A stretch of 64,000 bases of DNA from Sulfurimonas sp. HSL-1716. GTDB lineage: Bacteria > Campylobacterota > Campylobacteria > Campylobacterales > Sulfurimonadaceae. Within the stretch, counting starts at the first letter, position 1. Each line of letters opens with the position of its first letter. Positions 45,381 through 55,493 of this stretch are shown here, piece by piece. The notes below the pieces were generated by a model, which saw only the letters and a list, made by a program, of their open reading frames with translations, ran no database searches and was not told where the DNA came from. Location of the stretch: assembly GCF_039645975.1 (NCBI RefSeq), contig NZ_CP147918.1:372001-436000 (forward strand), read 5' to 3'. The translations under genes and the position numbers were made by a program.

Positions 45381-46175
45381 TCACTTTGTTTCATAAAAGC
45401 AGGAGCTTAGATAGCCCACGACCCTGTTCTCGTCTCCGCTTGCATCCGCACTGGTTCGATAATCCAGTATTTTAGTATGCAGACCCGCTTTTTTCGCACT
45501 CATCATCATCGCTTCTACACCTGTGATCCCGCAGGCTTCGCACCCTTCGTTAATCTCTTTGAGATCGAGATTTTTGATCGCTTCTATGCATATGCCGTCA
45601 AGCTGATGTGCCATGTTTAGATCATAGAAATGGCTTAAGTCCGTACTGATTATTATCCCCGTATCCTCTCTTGTCAAAAGATAGTCTATGATCTGAGATA
45701 TATGGTGTGGATCCGCTTTTCCGTAAATGATCTCCAGTATTTTCGCATTTTCCATATAGTGTTTTATAAACGGGAACTGGACTTCCGTACTATGTTCATA
45801 GTGGGCATCTGCAAAACAGCCTATATCAAACTTCTGTTTTAGTTCATGCAGAAGTTCCTCGGCGTTTTGCAGTTCGCCAAAAGGAGTCTTATATGCCTTG
45901 AATTCGCATAGACTCGTCCCGTGAAAGGCAACTCTGTGCGACGGGCCGATGATTACAAAGTTTTTGATACCGCTGTTTTTTAATACTCTGTATGCGATGT
46001 TGGCGCTAAACCCCGAGTATATATAGCCCGCATGAGGAACTATGACGGCTTTTGGTTTTAAAGCCGGCAGGGTGAATTTTTCATCATACACTTTTGTGAA
46101 GTGATTAAAATATCTTTTTATTTCCTCAGGAGTATTTGGATAAAACGTCCCAGATACGCTCATCTCTCTTTTCAT
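45381..46175 (-). CDS. amrB: AmmeMemoRadiSam system protein B (Memo family)
   Basis: 264 residues of the Memo family, related in fold to class III extradiol dioxygenases and LigB. The conserved start SGTFYPNTPEEI, VIVPHAGYIYSGFSANIAY (with the histidine), IGPSHR and the later STDLSHFYD are present; the histidines and Asp/Cys that could bind metal are kept. The ATG ending at 46175 is preferred to 46181 since AAGGAA is correctly spaced for it. Third gene of an A-radical SAM-B cluster, overlapping the radical SAM gene. The cluster's reaction is not established. Confidence 0.9.
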   Translation of the reverse strand: MKREMSVSGTFYPNTPEEIKRYFNHFTKVYDEKFTLPALKPKAVIVPHAGYIYSGFSANIAYRVLKNSGIKNFVIIGPSHRVAFHGTSLCEFKAYKTPFGELQNAEELLHELKQKFDIGCFADAHYEHSTEVQFPFIKHYMENAKILEIIYGKADPHHISQIIDYLLTREDTGIIISTDLSHFYDLNMAHQLDGICIEAIKNLDLKEINEGCEACGITGVEAMMMSAKKAGLHTKILDYRTSADASGDENRVVGYLSSCFYETK

Positions 46176-47161
46176 GACCATCTTCCTTTTATGTTATATC
46201 CGCAATTTCCGCATTTACCGTCCGTAAAGTTCAAAATGTGCGAATGAAATCCGTTTCTGTCTATCAGTTTCTCTTTGCAGTTCGGACAGTAGGTACTGCT
46301 GTCGTTTGCGATATTTCCCAGATAGACGTATTTGATACCGTGTTTATATGCTATTTTTCTGGCGTTTAAAAGAGTATTAAGCGGTGTAGAGGGTGTGCTT
46401 TGCATCTTATAGTCGGGATGAAACGCACTGAAATGCCAAGGTATTTCACGGCCCAGCTTCGTGGATATGAATTCGGCCATTTTCTCTATCTCCTCGCTGC
46501 TGTCATTAACTCCGGGTATAAGAAGCGTCGTTATCTCAAGCCAGATATCGCTTTTTGCGAACTCTATTAATGATTCTAAAACACCTTCAAGATTCGTTTT
46601 TAAAACTTTTTTATAGTAATCATGCGAGAAGCTTTTGAGGTCGATGTTCGCCGCGTCCAGCCATGAGGGCATATCTTCTAATACCTCATGCGATTCATAT
46701 CCGCTGGAGACGAAGACGTTTTTGAGCCCTTTCTCTTTTGCCAAAATACCGATATCCTTTGCATAAGGGTACCAGATAGTCGGCTCGTTGTATGTGTAGC
46801 TGATGCTTTGGCAGCCATGTTTTATAGCCAGGTCGACTACGTCTTGGGGCATCATCGTGATGCTTTCGTCTACGACCGATGTCTGTGAAATAGAGTAGTT
46901 CTGGCAAAACGGGCATCTGAAATTGCATCCGACCGTACCCAGCGAAAAGGAGAGGCTGCCGGGCAGAAAATGGTACAGCGGTTTTTTTTCTATCGGATCC
47001 ACATGAACGGCACTTGGATGACCGTAAGTTTTATTTACGAGTTTTGAATCGATGTTGTAGTTTATTCCGCAGATGCCGTGCGAATCTTTTTTTAACGTAC
47101 AGTAATGCTTGCATAAAACACAAACGATGGAATCTTCGTCTTTATAGCGGTAATACTTCAT
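46172..47161 (-). CDS. amrS: AmmeMemoRadiSam system radical SAM enzyme
   Basis: 329 residues. The radical SAM cluster motif CNFRCPFC (CxxxCxxC) is followed by typical core features, with a cysteine-rich N terminus (CVLCKHYC ... GICG) and a C-terminal zinc-ribbon-like pair (CPNCKEKL ... CGNCGYN). Start at 47161 (MKYYRYKDE) overlaps the AMMECR1 gene by 20 bp; a longer reading to 47215 has no homologous extension. Ends with TGA overlapping the Memo gene. It resembles pyruvate-formate-lyase-activating enzymes, but the substrate is unknown. Confidence 0.92.
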   Translation of the reverse strand: MKYYRYKDEDSIVCVLCKHYCTLKKDSHGICGINYNIDSKLVNKTYGHPSAVHVDPIEKKPLYHFLPGSLSFSLGTVGCNFRCPFCQNYSISQTSVVDESITMMPQDVVDLAIKHGCQSISYTYNEPTIWYPYAKDIGILAKEKGLKNVFVSSGYESHEVLEDMPSWLDAANIDLKSFSHDYYKKVLKTNLEGVLESLIEFAKSDIWLEITTLLIPGVNDSSEEIEKMAEFISTKLGREIPWHFSAFHPDYKMQSTPSTPLNTLLNARKIAYKHGIKYVYLGNIANDSSTYCPNCKEKLIDRNGFHSHILNFTDGKCGNCGYNIKGRWS

Positions 47162-47714
47162 CGAATTTCTCCTCGATCGAATCGACCGTGTAACGGTATA
47201 TCGCAGGATGTTCATTATATATGGACGGATTTGCCCCCGCTTTGTAGCTTAGATGTTCCAGGAATTTTTCTGAAGAGGGAAGCTGCTCCCACACCTGTGG
47301 TAAAAAAGTTCCTTGATATATCCCATGTTTTAGGATCAATCCGTCGATATGGGGTCTTACTTTGGCAAGAAGGTCTTCATAATCGTTATAATCCAAGATA
47401 TGAGGAGAGCTTAAGAGCGATACTTCCAAGGTCAGATGAGAAAGCTCGTCTGCATCCAGAGACGAAAATCTCGGGTCATTGAATGCCGCGGATGCCGCAT
47501 TGCTTAAAATATCGTCAAGCAGGTCTCTGTGTGCGACGATCGAACCTATACAGCCGCGAAGATTTCCGTCATAGTTCAAAGTCACGAAAGTTGCGCCGTC
47601 TTGGGCAAGATAGGGATATTTTTTAATAAGACTCTCTTTATCGATTTTGTAAGCAGAATCAAATCTGCTGAGGATCGCCGTTTTGGCAATGCGGAGTAAA
47701 ATAGTGTCTAACAT
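47142..47714 (-). CDS. amrA: AmmeMemoRadiSam system protein A (AMMECR1 domain)
   Basis: 190 residues of the AMMECR1 domain: GATFVTLNYDGNLRGCIGSI contains the conserved LRGCIGS motif, then AAFNDPRFSSLDADELSHL and LEVSLLS. It is the first gene of the cluster. The conserved RGCIG cysteine is thought to be functional in the family. A good SD (AGGAGATATC) precedes the ATG. Confidence 0.92.
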   Translation of the reverse strand: MLDTILLRIAKTAILSRFDSAYKIDKESLIKKYPYLAQDGATFVTLNYDGNLRGCIGSIVAHRDLLDDILSNAASAAFNDPRFSSLDADELSHLTLEVSLLSSPHILDYNDYEDLLAKVRPHIDGLILKHGIYQGTFLPQVWEQLPSSEKFLEHLSYKAGANPSIYNEHPAIYRYTVDSIEEKFDEVLPL

Positions 47715-47840
47715 GATATCTCCTTTAACAAAGGTCTTGATTCATTATATAACAAATTTTTGTTTGAGAAGTTTAAAAAAAAGTCTTAATTGTGTAGAAA
47801 TAAGAGGAGTAGGCACAAGTGGGGGTTTGTGCCTACGGAG

Positions 47841-48179
<339 letters not shown>

Positions 48180-48194
48180 TTATCTGTCCTTATA

Positions 48195-49496
48195 TTATAG
48201 GTTAAGTCCACGTTCACCGTGTACCGCTTCATCTAAACCGATAGTTTCGGTCTCTTCATCGACACGTCCGCCGCCTGTAAGCGCAGATGCTATGAAATAA
48301 ACGACAACCGTACCGATCAAAGTCACCAGACCAACGGTGACTATCGATTCAAGTTGAACCATGATCTGTCCCATTCTATCACCGCTTGCTTTAAGCGGAC
48401 CGTCCCATAAAAGATCTTTATCGTTGAGGGCAAATATACCTGTTGCCAATGCACCCCATAGACCTGCAAGGAAGTGAACACCGAATGCATCGAGGCTGTC
48501 ATCGTATCCGAGTTTTTTCTTCAAGAATGCTACACCGAAGAAGCCTATAGCCGAACCTACTATACCGATGATGAAAGCTCCGCCTACACCTACGAAACCG
48601 GCAGCAGGAGTGATTGCAACAAGACCTGCTACAACACCCGAAGCAGCTCCTAGAAGAGTAGGCTTTTTAAAGATCATCCATTCGATTACCAACCATGCGA
48701 TAGCTGCAGCGGCAGTCGCTATAGTAGTAGTTAAAAGAGCTACACCTGCAATAGCGTTCGCACCAAACGCAGAACCTGCGTTGAATCCGTACCATCCAAA
48801 CCATAGTATAGCAGCACCAAGAGCCGTTAACATAACGCTCATAGGTTTCATAGGGATCTTTGGATATCCGCCGCGTTTACCTACTAAGAAAGCAAGAACC
48901 AAACCTGCAAGACCGCCGTTCATATGAACAACCGTTCCTCCTGCAAAGTCAAGTGTACCTGCATCGAACAGGAATCCGCCTCCCCATACCATATGTGCGA
49001 TCGGAGCATATACCACAACTGTCCAGATAGCCGCAAAGACCAACCAGGTAGAGAACTTCATACGCTCGATGATAGAACCGCTGGCGATAGCAACGGTAAT
49101 AGCTGCGAACGTACCTTGAAACGCTATAAACACGAAAGTCGGGTATGTACCGCTTAGGTCCGTCCATTTAATGCCGTTAAGCATAAAGTTCGACAAGCCG
49201 CCTATAACACCGTTCAAACCGCCTTGGCTATGACCGAAAGCCATTGAGTAACCTGCGATCACCCAAACGATAAAAGCAACACTGAAGCCGACAAAAACCA
49301 TCGCATATGTATTAAGAAGGTTTTTTGCACGAGTCATACCTCCGTAAAACAAAGCAAGACCGGCCGGAGTCATCAGCAGAACCAATGCAGTAGATATCAT
49401 CATCCATGCAGTATCGCCGCTGTCTAGTTTAGGAGCGTCCTCGGCCAGTGCCAAAGACGGTAAGAGCAATAATGCCGTTAAAAGCCATTTTTTCAT
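48195..49496 (-). CDS. amtB: Ammonium transporter
   Basis: 433 residues: a signal peptide-like first helix (MKKWLLTALLLLPSLALA), then 11 membrane helices. Typical segments are LMTPAGLALFYGGMTRAKN, FDAGTLDFAGGTVVHMNGG (with a pore histidine) and AFGVHFLAGLWGALATG (second pore histidine). The C-terminal tail with EETETIGLDEAVHGERG contacts PII. Forms an operon with glnB. Confidence 0.96.
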   Translation of the reverse strand: MKKWLLTALLLLPSLALAEDAPKLDSGDTAWMMISTALVLLMTPAGLALFYGGMTRAKNLLNTYAMVFVGFSVAFIVWVIAGYSMAFGHSQGGLNGVIGGLSNFMLNGIKWTDLSGTYPTFVFIAFQGTFAAITVAIASGSIIERMKFSTWLVFAAIWTVVVYAPIAHMVWGGGFLFDAGTLDFAGGTVVHMNGGLAGLVLAFLVGKRGGYPKIPMKPMSVMLTALGAAILWFGWYGFNAGSAFGANAIAGVALLTTTIATAAAAIAWLVIEWMIFKKPTLLGAASGVVAGLVAITPAAGFVGVGGAFIIGIVGSAIGFFGVAFLKKKLGYDDSLDAFGVHFLAGLWGALATGIFALNDKDLLWDGPLKASGDRMGQIMVQLESIVTVGLVTLIGTVVVYFIASALTGGGRVDEETETIGLDEAVHGERGLNL

Positions 49497-49824
49497 TTTC
49501 TTTCCTTTTTACTCAATCGCTTGAGCGAATTAATTTATGAGAAAAGTATAACACTATGCTGTATATTAAAAATCTATTTTGTGATTAAAATTTAATCAAT
49601 AAGAGAATGATCGGTCAAGTTGCTGCGTGAACGTTATATTAATGTATATAATAAAAAAAACAGGGCTTATATTTATTGGGTGGGAAGATAAAAAAACAAA
49701 AGATCGACCGATACAGCGGCTTTCAGGCAGACTCTTTCATCTTAATCATTGCATATTGACAAGTTAGTAGAAACTTAAGCCAAGTTTCGCTAGAATAGGC
49801 AAAAATTATTTCTAGGCATTATTG
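49497..49824. other. Divergent intergenic region amtB/gyrA
   Basis: No gene. The left side contains the amtB leader with TCGCT-TG-AGCGA (49517-49528) and an AT-rich region; I see no sigma-54 type GG-N10-GC site for amtB. The right side carries the gyrA -10. Confidence 0.5.
49791..49796 (+). promoter_or_regulatory. Probable -10 box of gyrA
   Basis: TAGAAT, 29 bp before the gyrA ATG. A TTGACA at 49756-49761 is too far (29 bp) to act as its -35. Ribosome-binding AGG follows at 49813-49815. Confidence 0.45.
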
Positions 49825-52308
49825 ATGAACGATTTGTTAGAAAACAGTGATATACAAAACATAAACATAGAAGATACTTTACAGAGCAGTTATCTCGACT
49901 ACTCTATGAGTGTTATTATAGGGCGTGCACTTCCTGATGTTCGTGATGGTTTAAAACCTGTTCACAGACGTATACTTTATGCTATGGATAAACTCAATCT
50001 GTCAGCCGGTGCAAAGTACAAGAAATCCGCACGTATAGTCGGTGACGTTATCGGTCAGTACCATCCGCATGGAGATACTGCCGTTTATGACGCGCTGGTA
50101 CGTATGGCTCAGCCGTTTTCTATGAGTATGCCGCTAGTTGACGGACAAGGGAACTTCGGTTCGATCGACGGTGACAACGCAGCAGCAATGCGTTATACCG
50201 AAGCACGTATGACACGATATGCCGGCGAACTGTTAAAAGACTTAGAAAAAAATACTGTCAATATGATAGACAACTACGACGGTACGACGGAGGAACCCGA
50301 TGTCCTGCCTACCCGCGTACCTAATCTTCTTATCAACGGTTCAAGCGGGATCGCAGTCGGTATGGCTACGAACATTCCTCCGCACAATCCGAGAGAAGTT
50401 GTCGAAGGACTGAAATTCCTTTTGGAAAATCCGGATTGTGAACTTTATGAACTTATGGAGTTCATCAAAGCTCCGGATTTCCCTACGGGAGGAACGATCT
50501 TCGGTAAAAAAGGGATCATCGATGCGTATGAAACGGGACGCGGCCGTATCAAAGTGCGTGCAAAGACTCATATAGAGAAAAAAGCGAGCAAAGACGTTAT
50601 TGTCATAGACGAACTTCCGTACCAGGTAAATAAGGCTCGTCTTATCGAGAGCATTGCCAATCTTGTGAAAGAGAAAGTGGTAGAGGGGATCTCCGAGATC
50701 AGAGACGAATCCGATCGTGAAGGTATCCGTGTCGTCGTGGAACTCAAACGTGACGCGATGAGCGAGATCGTCCTTAACAATTTGTACAAATCTACGAACA
50801 TGCAGACGACGTTTGGTATTATCATGCTCTCTATCCTTAATCAAGAACCTCGTATTTTCGGATTAAAAGAGATATTAAAACAGTTTATTAACCACCGTAA
50901 AACGGTTATCATCCGCAGAACTATCTTCGATCTTGAAAAAGCAAAAGCACGCGCACACATCTTAGAAGGTTTGAAAAAAGCGCTGGATATCATAGACGAG
51001 ATCATCAGGGTCATCAAAACAAGCGCAAGTATCGAAGATGCGCGTGATAACCTTGTAAGCGAATTCGACTTTTCGCCTATCCAGGCTCAAAGCATTGTGG
51101 ATATGCGTCTTGGAAGATTAACAGGTCTAGAGCGTGAGAAGATCGAAAACGAGCTAAAAGAGCTGATAGCATTTATCGAATATCTGGAATCTATCTTAAA
51201 AAGCGAAGAGGTTCTTCACGGAATCATCAAAGCGGAATTTGATGAGGTGCATGAGACCTACGCCATAGAAAGACGCACGGATATCGAAGACGATTATGAC
51301 GATATCGATATAGAAGATCTTATTCCTAACGAACCGATGGTCGTTACCATCACTCACCGCGGATATATCAAGCGTGTTCCTCTTGCTCAGTACGAAAAAC
51401 AGCGCCGCGGCGGAAAAGGAAAAACTGCCGTTACCGTATATGAAGACGACTTTATCGAGAAGTTCTTTACATGTAACACGCACGATACCCTGCTCTTTAT
51501 TACGGATCGCGGACAGCTGCATTGGCTGAAAGTCTATAAAATTCCTGAAGGAAGCAGAACGGCCAAAGGTAAAGCGGTCGTTAATCTGCTTAACCTCGTA
51601 GCGGACGAGAACATCCGTTCTATTCTTCCGACCACCGATTTCAGTGAAGACAAGTCGCTTACTTTCTTTACGGAAAGAGGAATCGTGAAACGTACGAACC
51701 TTTCAGAGTTCTCTAACATAAGAAGCAACGGTGTAAGAGCGATCGTTCTTGATGATGACGACACATTGATAGTCGCAAAAATAGCAACAAAAGAAACAAA
51801 ATATCTTTTCATCGTGACACAAAAGGCGCAATGTATCAAATTCGATATCGAAAAAACCCGTGAACAAGGCCGTTCGACTCGCGGTGTCAGAGGTATCAAG
51901 TTCAAAATAGCCGGAGATAAGGTCGTTGATGCGAACGTAATTGAAAATGATGAACAAGAGATATTGATGGTAAGCGAAAAGGGTATAGGCAAACGTACGG
52001 ATGCCGGAGAGTACAGACTTACCAACCGCGGCGGTTCGGGTGTCATTGCGATGAAACTCAACCAAAAAACAGGCGTGAACGTTGTCGGATGTCTGATGGT
52101 TGATGAGAAGATGGATATGATGGCCCTTACGGTAGGCGGTAAAATGATACGCGTGGATATGCAGACGATCTCAAAATCTTCCAGAAACACAAGCGGCGTC
52201 TATATTGTAAAAGGTGACGATGTTGTAAATGTCTCCCGCTGTCCGAAAAAAGAGGAAGATGAGGATGAATCGGACTCTGATGAGGGCTTAGGATCAGAGT
52301 TGGAATAG
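49825..52308 (+). CDS. gyrA: DNA gyrase subunit A
   Basis: 827 residues from ATG 49825 (a TTG just before is less likely). Catalytic tyrosine Y124 in [10 protein letters not shown]. The quinolone-resistance region reads [10 protein letters not shown] with T85 and D89, equivalent to Ser83/Asp87 of E. coli and to the wild-type Thr86/Asp90 of C. jejuni. The beta-pinwheel C-terminal domain includes the GyrA box QRRGGKGK. The acidic tail ([14 protein letters not shown]) is usual. Followed by flgP, as in C. jejuni. Confidence 0.97.
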   Translation: MNDLLENSDIQNINIEDTLQSSYLDYSMSVIIGRALPDVRDGLKPVHRRILYAMDKLNLSAGAKYKKSARIVGDVIGQYHPHGDTAVYDALVRMAQPFSMSMPLVDGQGNFGSIDGDNAAAMRYTEARMTRYAGELLKDLEKNTVNMIDNYDGTTEEPDVLPTRVPNLLINGSSGIAVGMATNIPPHNPREVVEGLKFLLENPDCELYELMEFIKAPDFPTGGTIFGKKGIIDAYETGRGRIKVRAKTHIEKKASKDVIVIDELPYQVNKARLIESIANLVKEKVVEGISEIRDESDREGIRVVVELKRDAMSEIVLNNLYKSTNMQTTFGIIMLSILNQEPRIFGLKEILKQFINHRKTVIIRRTIFDLEKAKARAHILEGLKKALDIIDEIIRVIKTSASIEDARDNLVSEFDFSPIQAQSIVDMRLGRLTGLEREKIENELKELIAFIEYLESILKSEEVLHGIIKAEFDEVHETYAIERRTDIEDDYDDIDIEDLIPNEPMVVTITHRGYIKRVPLAQYEKQRRGGKGKTAVTVYEDDFIEKFFTCNTHDTLLFITDRGQLHWLKVYKIPEGSRTAKGKAVVNLLNLVADENIRSILPTTDFSEDKSLTFFTERGIVKRTNLSEFSNIRSNGVRAIVLDDDDTLIVAKIATKETKYLFIVTQKAQCIKFDIEKTREQGRSTRGVRGIKFKIAGDKVVDANVIENDEQEILMVSEKGIGKRTDAGEYRLTNRGGSGVIAMKLNQKTGVNVVGCLMVDEKMDMMALTVGGKMIRVDMQTISKSSRNTSGVYIVKGDDVVNVSRCPKKEEDEDESDSDEGLGSELE

Positions 52309-52317
52309 TTTATGCTT
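52300..52317 (+). promoter_or_regulatory. Sigma-54-like promoter upstream of flgPQR
   Basis: TTGGAATAGTTTATGCTT has GG (52302-52303) and GC (52314-52315) separated by exactly ten bases and matches the Campylobacter sigma-54 form TTGGAAC-N5-TTGCTT except at two positions. It overlaps the last codons of gyrA and would start transcription near 52327, giving a leader of about 28 nt before flgP. FlgR, encoded in this operon, is the sigma-54 activator. Confidence 0.5.
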
Positions 52318-52354
52318 AAATCTTTACAATAAACTTGCTATTAAGGATTGCATA

Positions 52355-52903
52355 ATGAAATACTCACTCATTTTAGCGGCACTGCTTTTTACGTCTTCTG
52401 TATATGCCGAAGATGTAGCAGCTGCGCAAAATACCGAAGTAAAGACTGTCGAACCTGCACCGATGGTCTCGACTCCGCCTTCTACCACTAATGTTACTTG
52501 TAACTGTAATAATCGTGACGAAGCAAAAAAAGAGGAAACGGTTTCTCCGAAGAAAGCGGTTGCAAATACTGCAGAACAAGAACTTACGCCTACTCATGAT
52601 ATACGTATAAGCGTTACGGGGGAAGGTGTCGCGCCGATGAACACAAGTTCTCCGGCACAGGCGTATGCGCTTGCAAAACGTGCTGCGGTTGCCGATGCTT
52701 ACCGTATGATCGCCGAAAAAGTCAAAGGTGTCAGAGTAGAGGGATATGATTTGATAAAAAACATGATGGTAAAACGCTCGACAGTGCGTACATCGGTAGA
52801 TGCGATGGTGCGTAACGCAAATATCGTAGAAACAAATTTCAAAGAGGGTCTGTGCGAAGTAGAGATGGAAATTTTAATCTCCTATTCTCAATTTGCACAT
52901 TAA
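52355..52903 (+). CDS. flgP: Flagellar motility protein FlgP (LPP20-like domain)
   Basis: 182 residues with a type I signal peptide (cleavage after VYA, residue 18), a low-complexity linker of about 60 residues (EVKTVEPAPMVSTPPSTTN) and a C-terminal LPP20-like domain (AYALAKRAAVADAYRMIAE, VEGYDLIK). In C. jejuni FlgP forms the basal disk under the outer membrane and is a lipoprotein, but no lipobox cysteine is visible here. The gyrA-flgP-flgQ-flgR order is as in C. jejuni. Confidence 0.82.
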   Translation: MKYSLILAALLFTSSVYAEDVAAAQNTEVKTVEPAPMVSTPPSTTNVTCNCNNRDEAKKEETVSPKKAVANTAEQELTPTHDIRISVTGEGVAPMNTSSPAQAYALAKRAAVADAYRMIAEKVKGVRVEGYDLIKNMMVKRSTVRTSVDAMVRNANIVETNFKEGLCEVEMEILISYSQFAH

Positions 52904-53265
52904 TATTTTGCTTAAGCAATCTTAATGGCGATGAGTATATCATCTCTTATCGTTATGCTACAAAAGATGCGATACTCTTAAACGACAGCTTGGATATCTC
53001 AAGAGCGATGACGCCGTGCAGCGGCGAAATCGGAAAATCCAAGCTGCTTCTTTCCGCTTCCGGCGACTCAAAAAATTTAAAAAAGATCATACTTGAAAAT
53101 AGCGATCAATTCTTTACCTATATCAATTCACTGGGCCTGCATATAAGAAATGATGAACAGACAAGCAGCGGCGTGAACAGCTCTCTGACGATTGTGACTC
53201 TAAAGCCGACATGTTTTACAGTCGAGTTTAATGATAATTTGGTTAAAATAGCCCCTTTTAAATAG
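52852..53265 (+). CDS. flgQ: Flagellar motility protein FlgQ
   Basis: 137 residues. The GTG start at 52852 lies 52 bp inside flgP and follows AGAGGG at 52843-52848; no other start suits. The N terminus has a hydrophobic segment (FNLLFSICTLIFCLSNLNG) that may be an export signal. The rest is small and mixed alpha/beta. The call depends mainly on position between flgP and flgR, since FlgQ conservation is weak. In C. jejuni FlgQ stabilises FlgP. Confidence 0.7.
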   Translation: MRSRDGNFNLLFSICTLIFCLSNLNGDEYIISYRYATKDAILLNDSLDISRAMTPCSGEIGKSKLLLSASGDSKNLKKIILENSDQFFTYINSLGLHIRNDEQTSSGVNSSLTIVTLKPTCFTVEFNDNLVKIAPFK

Positions 53266-53295
53266 TAGTTTTAAACATTAAAAGTGAGGTCTGTG

Positions 53296-54447
53296 GTGAA
53301 AATTGCCATCGTTGAAGATGATATCAATATGCGTAAATCTTTAGAGATCGCTATGGAAGACTATAAAGAGTTCGATATTAAGACCTTCAAGAATGCCAAA
53401 GATGCGCTCAAAGGCTTGGACGACAGTTTTGAACTCGTGATTACGGATATAAATATGCCGGGAATGGACGGTATCGAATTCGTAAAAGCTCTAAACGGAA
53501 AGTACGAAGTCATCATAATGACAGGGAATGCGACGCTTCAAAGAGCAATAGAATCTATCCAGCTCGGCGTTAAAGATTTTCTACTGAAACCTTTTGAAGT
53601 AGATACCTTGGTCAAAGCCATTAAAAGAGCGGACGATGTATCTAAAGTGGTGAAAAAAGCCGCTTCAAGATCAAAATCCGAGAATCCTAACGGTTTTGCC
53701 GCTTCGTCGCAAGCACTGGAAAAAGTGATCGCTATCACCGACAAGGCTGCAAAAACGGATGCGACCGTACTGCTTTTAGGCGAAAGCGGAGTCGGTAAAG
53801 AGGTATTTGCCAAATATGTCCATGAGAATTCGCAAAGGGCCAAAAAGTCTTTTGTCGCCATCAATATGGCGGCGATCCCGGACAATCTTATAGAGAGCGA
53901 ACTTTTCGGGTACGAAAAAGGTGCGTTTACGGATGCCGTAGAAGCAAAAGCGGGACATTTTGAAAATGCGAACGGCGGCACGCTTTTTTTAGACGAGATC
54001 GCGGAGATGCCATACGGTGTTCAAGCCAAGCTTTTGCGTGCATTGCAGGAAAAAGAGATAAGACGTCTTGGTTCATCCAAATCGATTAAGATAGATATCC
54101 GTATAATATCGGCAACAAATGCCGACTTGGCCGATAAGATAAAAAACGGCGAATTCAGAGAGGATCTGTATTATCGTTTAAATACGATTCCTCTGAATAT
54201 TCCGCCTTTGCGTGAGCGTAAAGAGGAGATCTTGCCGATCGCCGAAAATATACTTGTGCAGAGCTGCAGCGAGTACGGGTTTTGTGAAAAAAGATTTAAT
54301 GAAGGAGCAAAAGAGCAGTTGATGCTCTATGGCTGGCCGGGAAATATCAGAGAACTCATCTCTGTCGTGCAAAGAGCTGCGATATTGAGTGACGGAGATG
54401 AAATTACGCCGGAAGACCTTTTTTTAGAAAGCCGTGGATTACATTAA
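53296..54447 (+). CDS. flgR: Sigma-54 activator FlgR without DNA-binding domain
   Basis: 383 residues from GTG 53296 (GAGG six bases before it; GTG 53284 and 53293 are alternatives). Receiver domain with ITDINMPGMDG (phosphorylated Asp), then a sigma-54 AAA+ domain: GESGVGKE, GYEKGAFTDA (sigma-54 contact), GGTLFLDEIAEM. It ends soon after the C-domain helix (GWPGNIRELISVVQRAA), so the Fis-type helix-turn-helix of NtrC is missing, as in Helicobacter FlgR. It activates flagellar sigma-54 genes with the kinase FlgS, which is not in the window. Confidence 0.92.
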   Translation: MKIAIVEDDINMRKSLEIAMEDYKEFDIKTFKNAKDALKGLDDSFELVITDINMPGMDGIEFVKALNGKYEVIIMTGNATLQRAIESIQLGVKDFLLKPFEVDTLVKAIKRADDVSKVVKKAASRSKSENPNGFAASSQALEKVIAITDKAAKTDATVLLLGESGVGKEVFAKYVHENSQRAKKSFVAINMAAIPDNLIESELFGYEKGAFTDAVEAKAGHFENANGGTLFLDEIAEMPYGVQAKLLRALQEKEIRRLGSSKSIKIDIRIISATNADLADKIKNGEFREDLYYRLNTIPLNIPPLRERKEEILPIAENILVQSCSEYGFCEKRFNEGAKEQLMLYGWPGNIRELISVVQRAAILSDGDEITPEDLFLESRGLH

Positions 54448-54463
54448 AAATTTAGGAGAAAAT

Positions 54464-55492
54464 ATGAGTAAGTACAATGTTGCCGTTGTCGGTGCAAACG
54501 GTGCTGTAGGAGAGGAGATACTGAGAGTTTTACAAGAGATAGATTTCCCTCTTGCTAAACTTGTTCCCCTTGCCAGCAGCAGAAGTGCCGGTACTACAGT
54601 CGAGTTCGGCACGCAAGAGATAACGATCAAGGAGCTTACCGAGACAGTTTTTGAGGAGGAAGATATCCAGATTGCACTTTTCAGTGCGGGCGGAAGCGTT
54701 TCTGCCAAATTTGCTCCATATGCGGTAAAAGCGGGTGCCGTCGTTGTAGACAACACAAGCCATTTTAGAATGGACAAGAACGTTCCGCTTGTCGTCCCTG
54801 AAGTAAATCCTGAGGATATAGCGCTTTGGGAAGATACGGGGATCATAGCAAATCCGAACTGTTCGACCATTCAAATGGTTCAAGCACTCAAGCCGCTTGA
54901 CAAAGCATACGGACTCAAACGTGTCGATGTCGCCACATATCAGGCGACTTCGGGTGCCGGTAAGTCTGCCATGGAAGAGCTTGTAAATCAGATGCAGTCA
55001 TTTTTTGCTTTTAAACTGGATGAAGCGCAGCACACGAAGTTTCCTCATCAAATAGCATTAAACGTTATTCCTCAGATAGACTCTTTTACCGAAAACGGAT
55101 ATACGAAAGAGGAACTCAAAATGGTCAACGAGACATCAAAGATCATGCATAAAAACATACAGCTGAGTGCTACGTGTGTGCGTGTGCCGACCCTGCGCGG
55201 ACATGCAGAAGCGCTTACGCTCACGTTTGAAAACGGTGTCAAGGCGGACGAGGCAAGAGAGCTGCTTCGCAAAGCACCAAATATCGTGATCTTGGACAAC
55301 CCTAATGAGAGCGAATATCCGATGCCAATAGCTTGTATGGATCAAAACGAGACATTCGTAGGACGTATCAGAGACGATCTCTTTAACGACAATATGATCC
55401 ATATGTTTATCGTCGCGGACAATCTCAGGGTAGGCGCGGCTACAAATGCCGTCCGTATAGCTCAAAAATGGGTAGAGATGCAAGAGGCATAA
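54464..55492 (+). CDS. asd: Aspartate-semialdehyde dehydrogenase
   Basis: 342 residues from ATG 54464, with TTAGGAG upstream. NADP-binding VGANGAVGEEIL, the catalytic cysteine in ANPNCSTIQMV, the later histidine in RVPTLRGHAEAL and YQATSGAGKSAM identify it. It makes aspartate semialdehyde for Lys/DAP, Thr and Met. The track into flgR is close (16 bp), so it may share the flagellar transcript, as in C. jejuni. Confidence 0.97.
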   Translation: MSKYNVAVVGANGAVGEEILRVLQEIDFPLAKLVPLASSRSAGTTVEFGTQEITIKELTETVFEEEDIQIALFSAGGSVSAKFAPYAVKAGAVVVDNTSHFRMDKNVPLVVPEVNPEDIALWEDTGIIANPNCSTIQMVQALKPLDKAYGLKRVDVATYQATSGAGKSAMEELVNQMQSFFAFKLDEAQHTKFPHQIALNVIPQIDSFTENGYTKEELKMVNETSKIMHKNIQLSATCVRVPTLRGHAEALTLTFENGVKADEARELLRKAPNIVILDNPNESEYPMPIACMDQNETFVGRIRDDLFNDNMIHMFIVADNLRVGAATNAVRIAQKWVEMQEA

Positions 55493-55493
55493 A

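Noticed and set aside
49756-49796. TTGACA as the -35 of the gyrA promoter
   Set aside because: The distance to TAGAAT is 29 bp, well outside the usable 16-18 bp.
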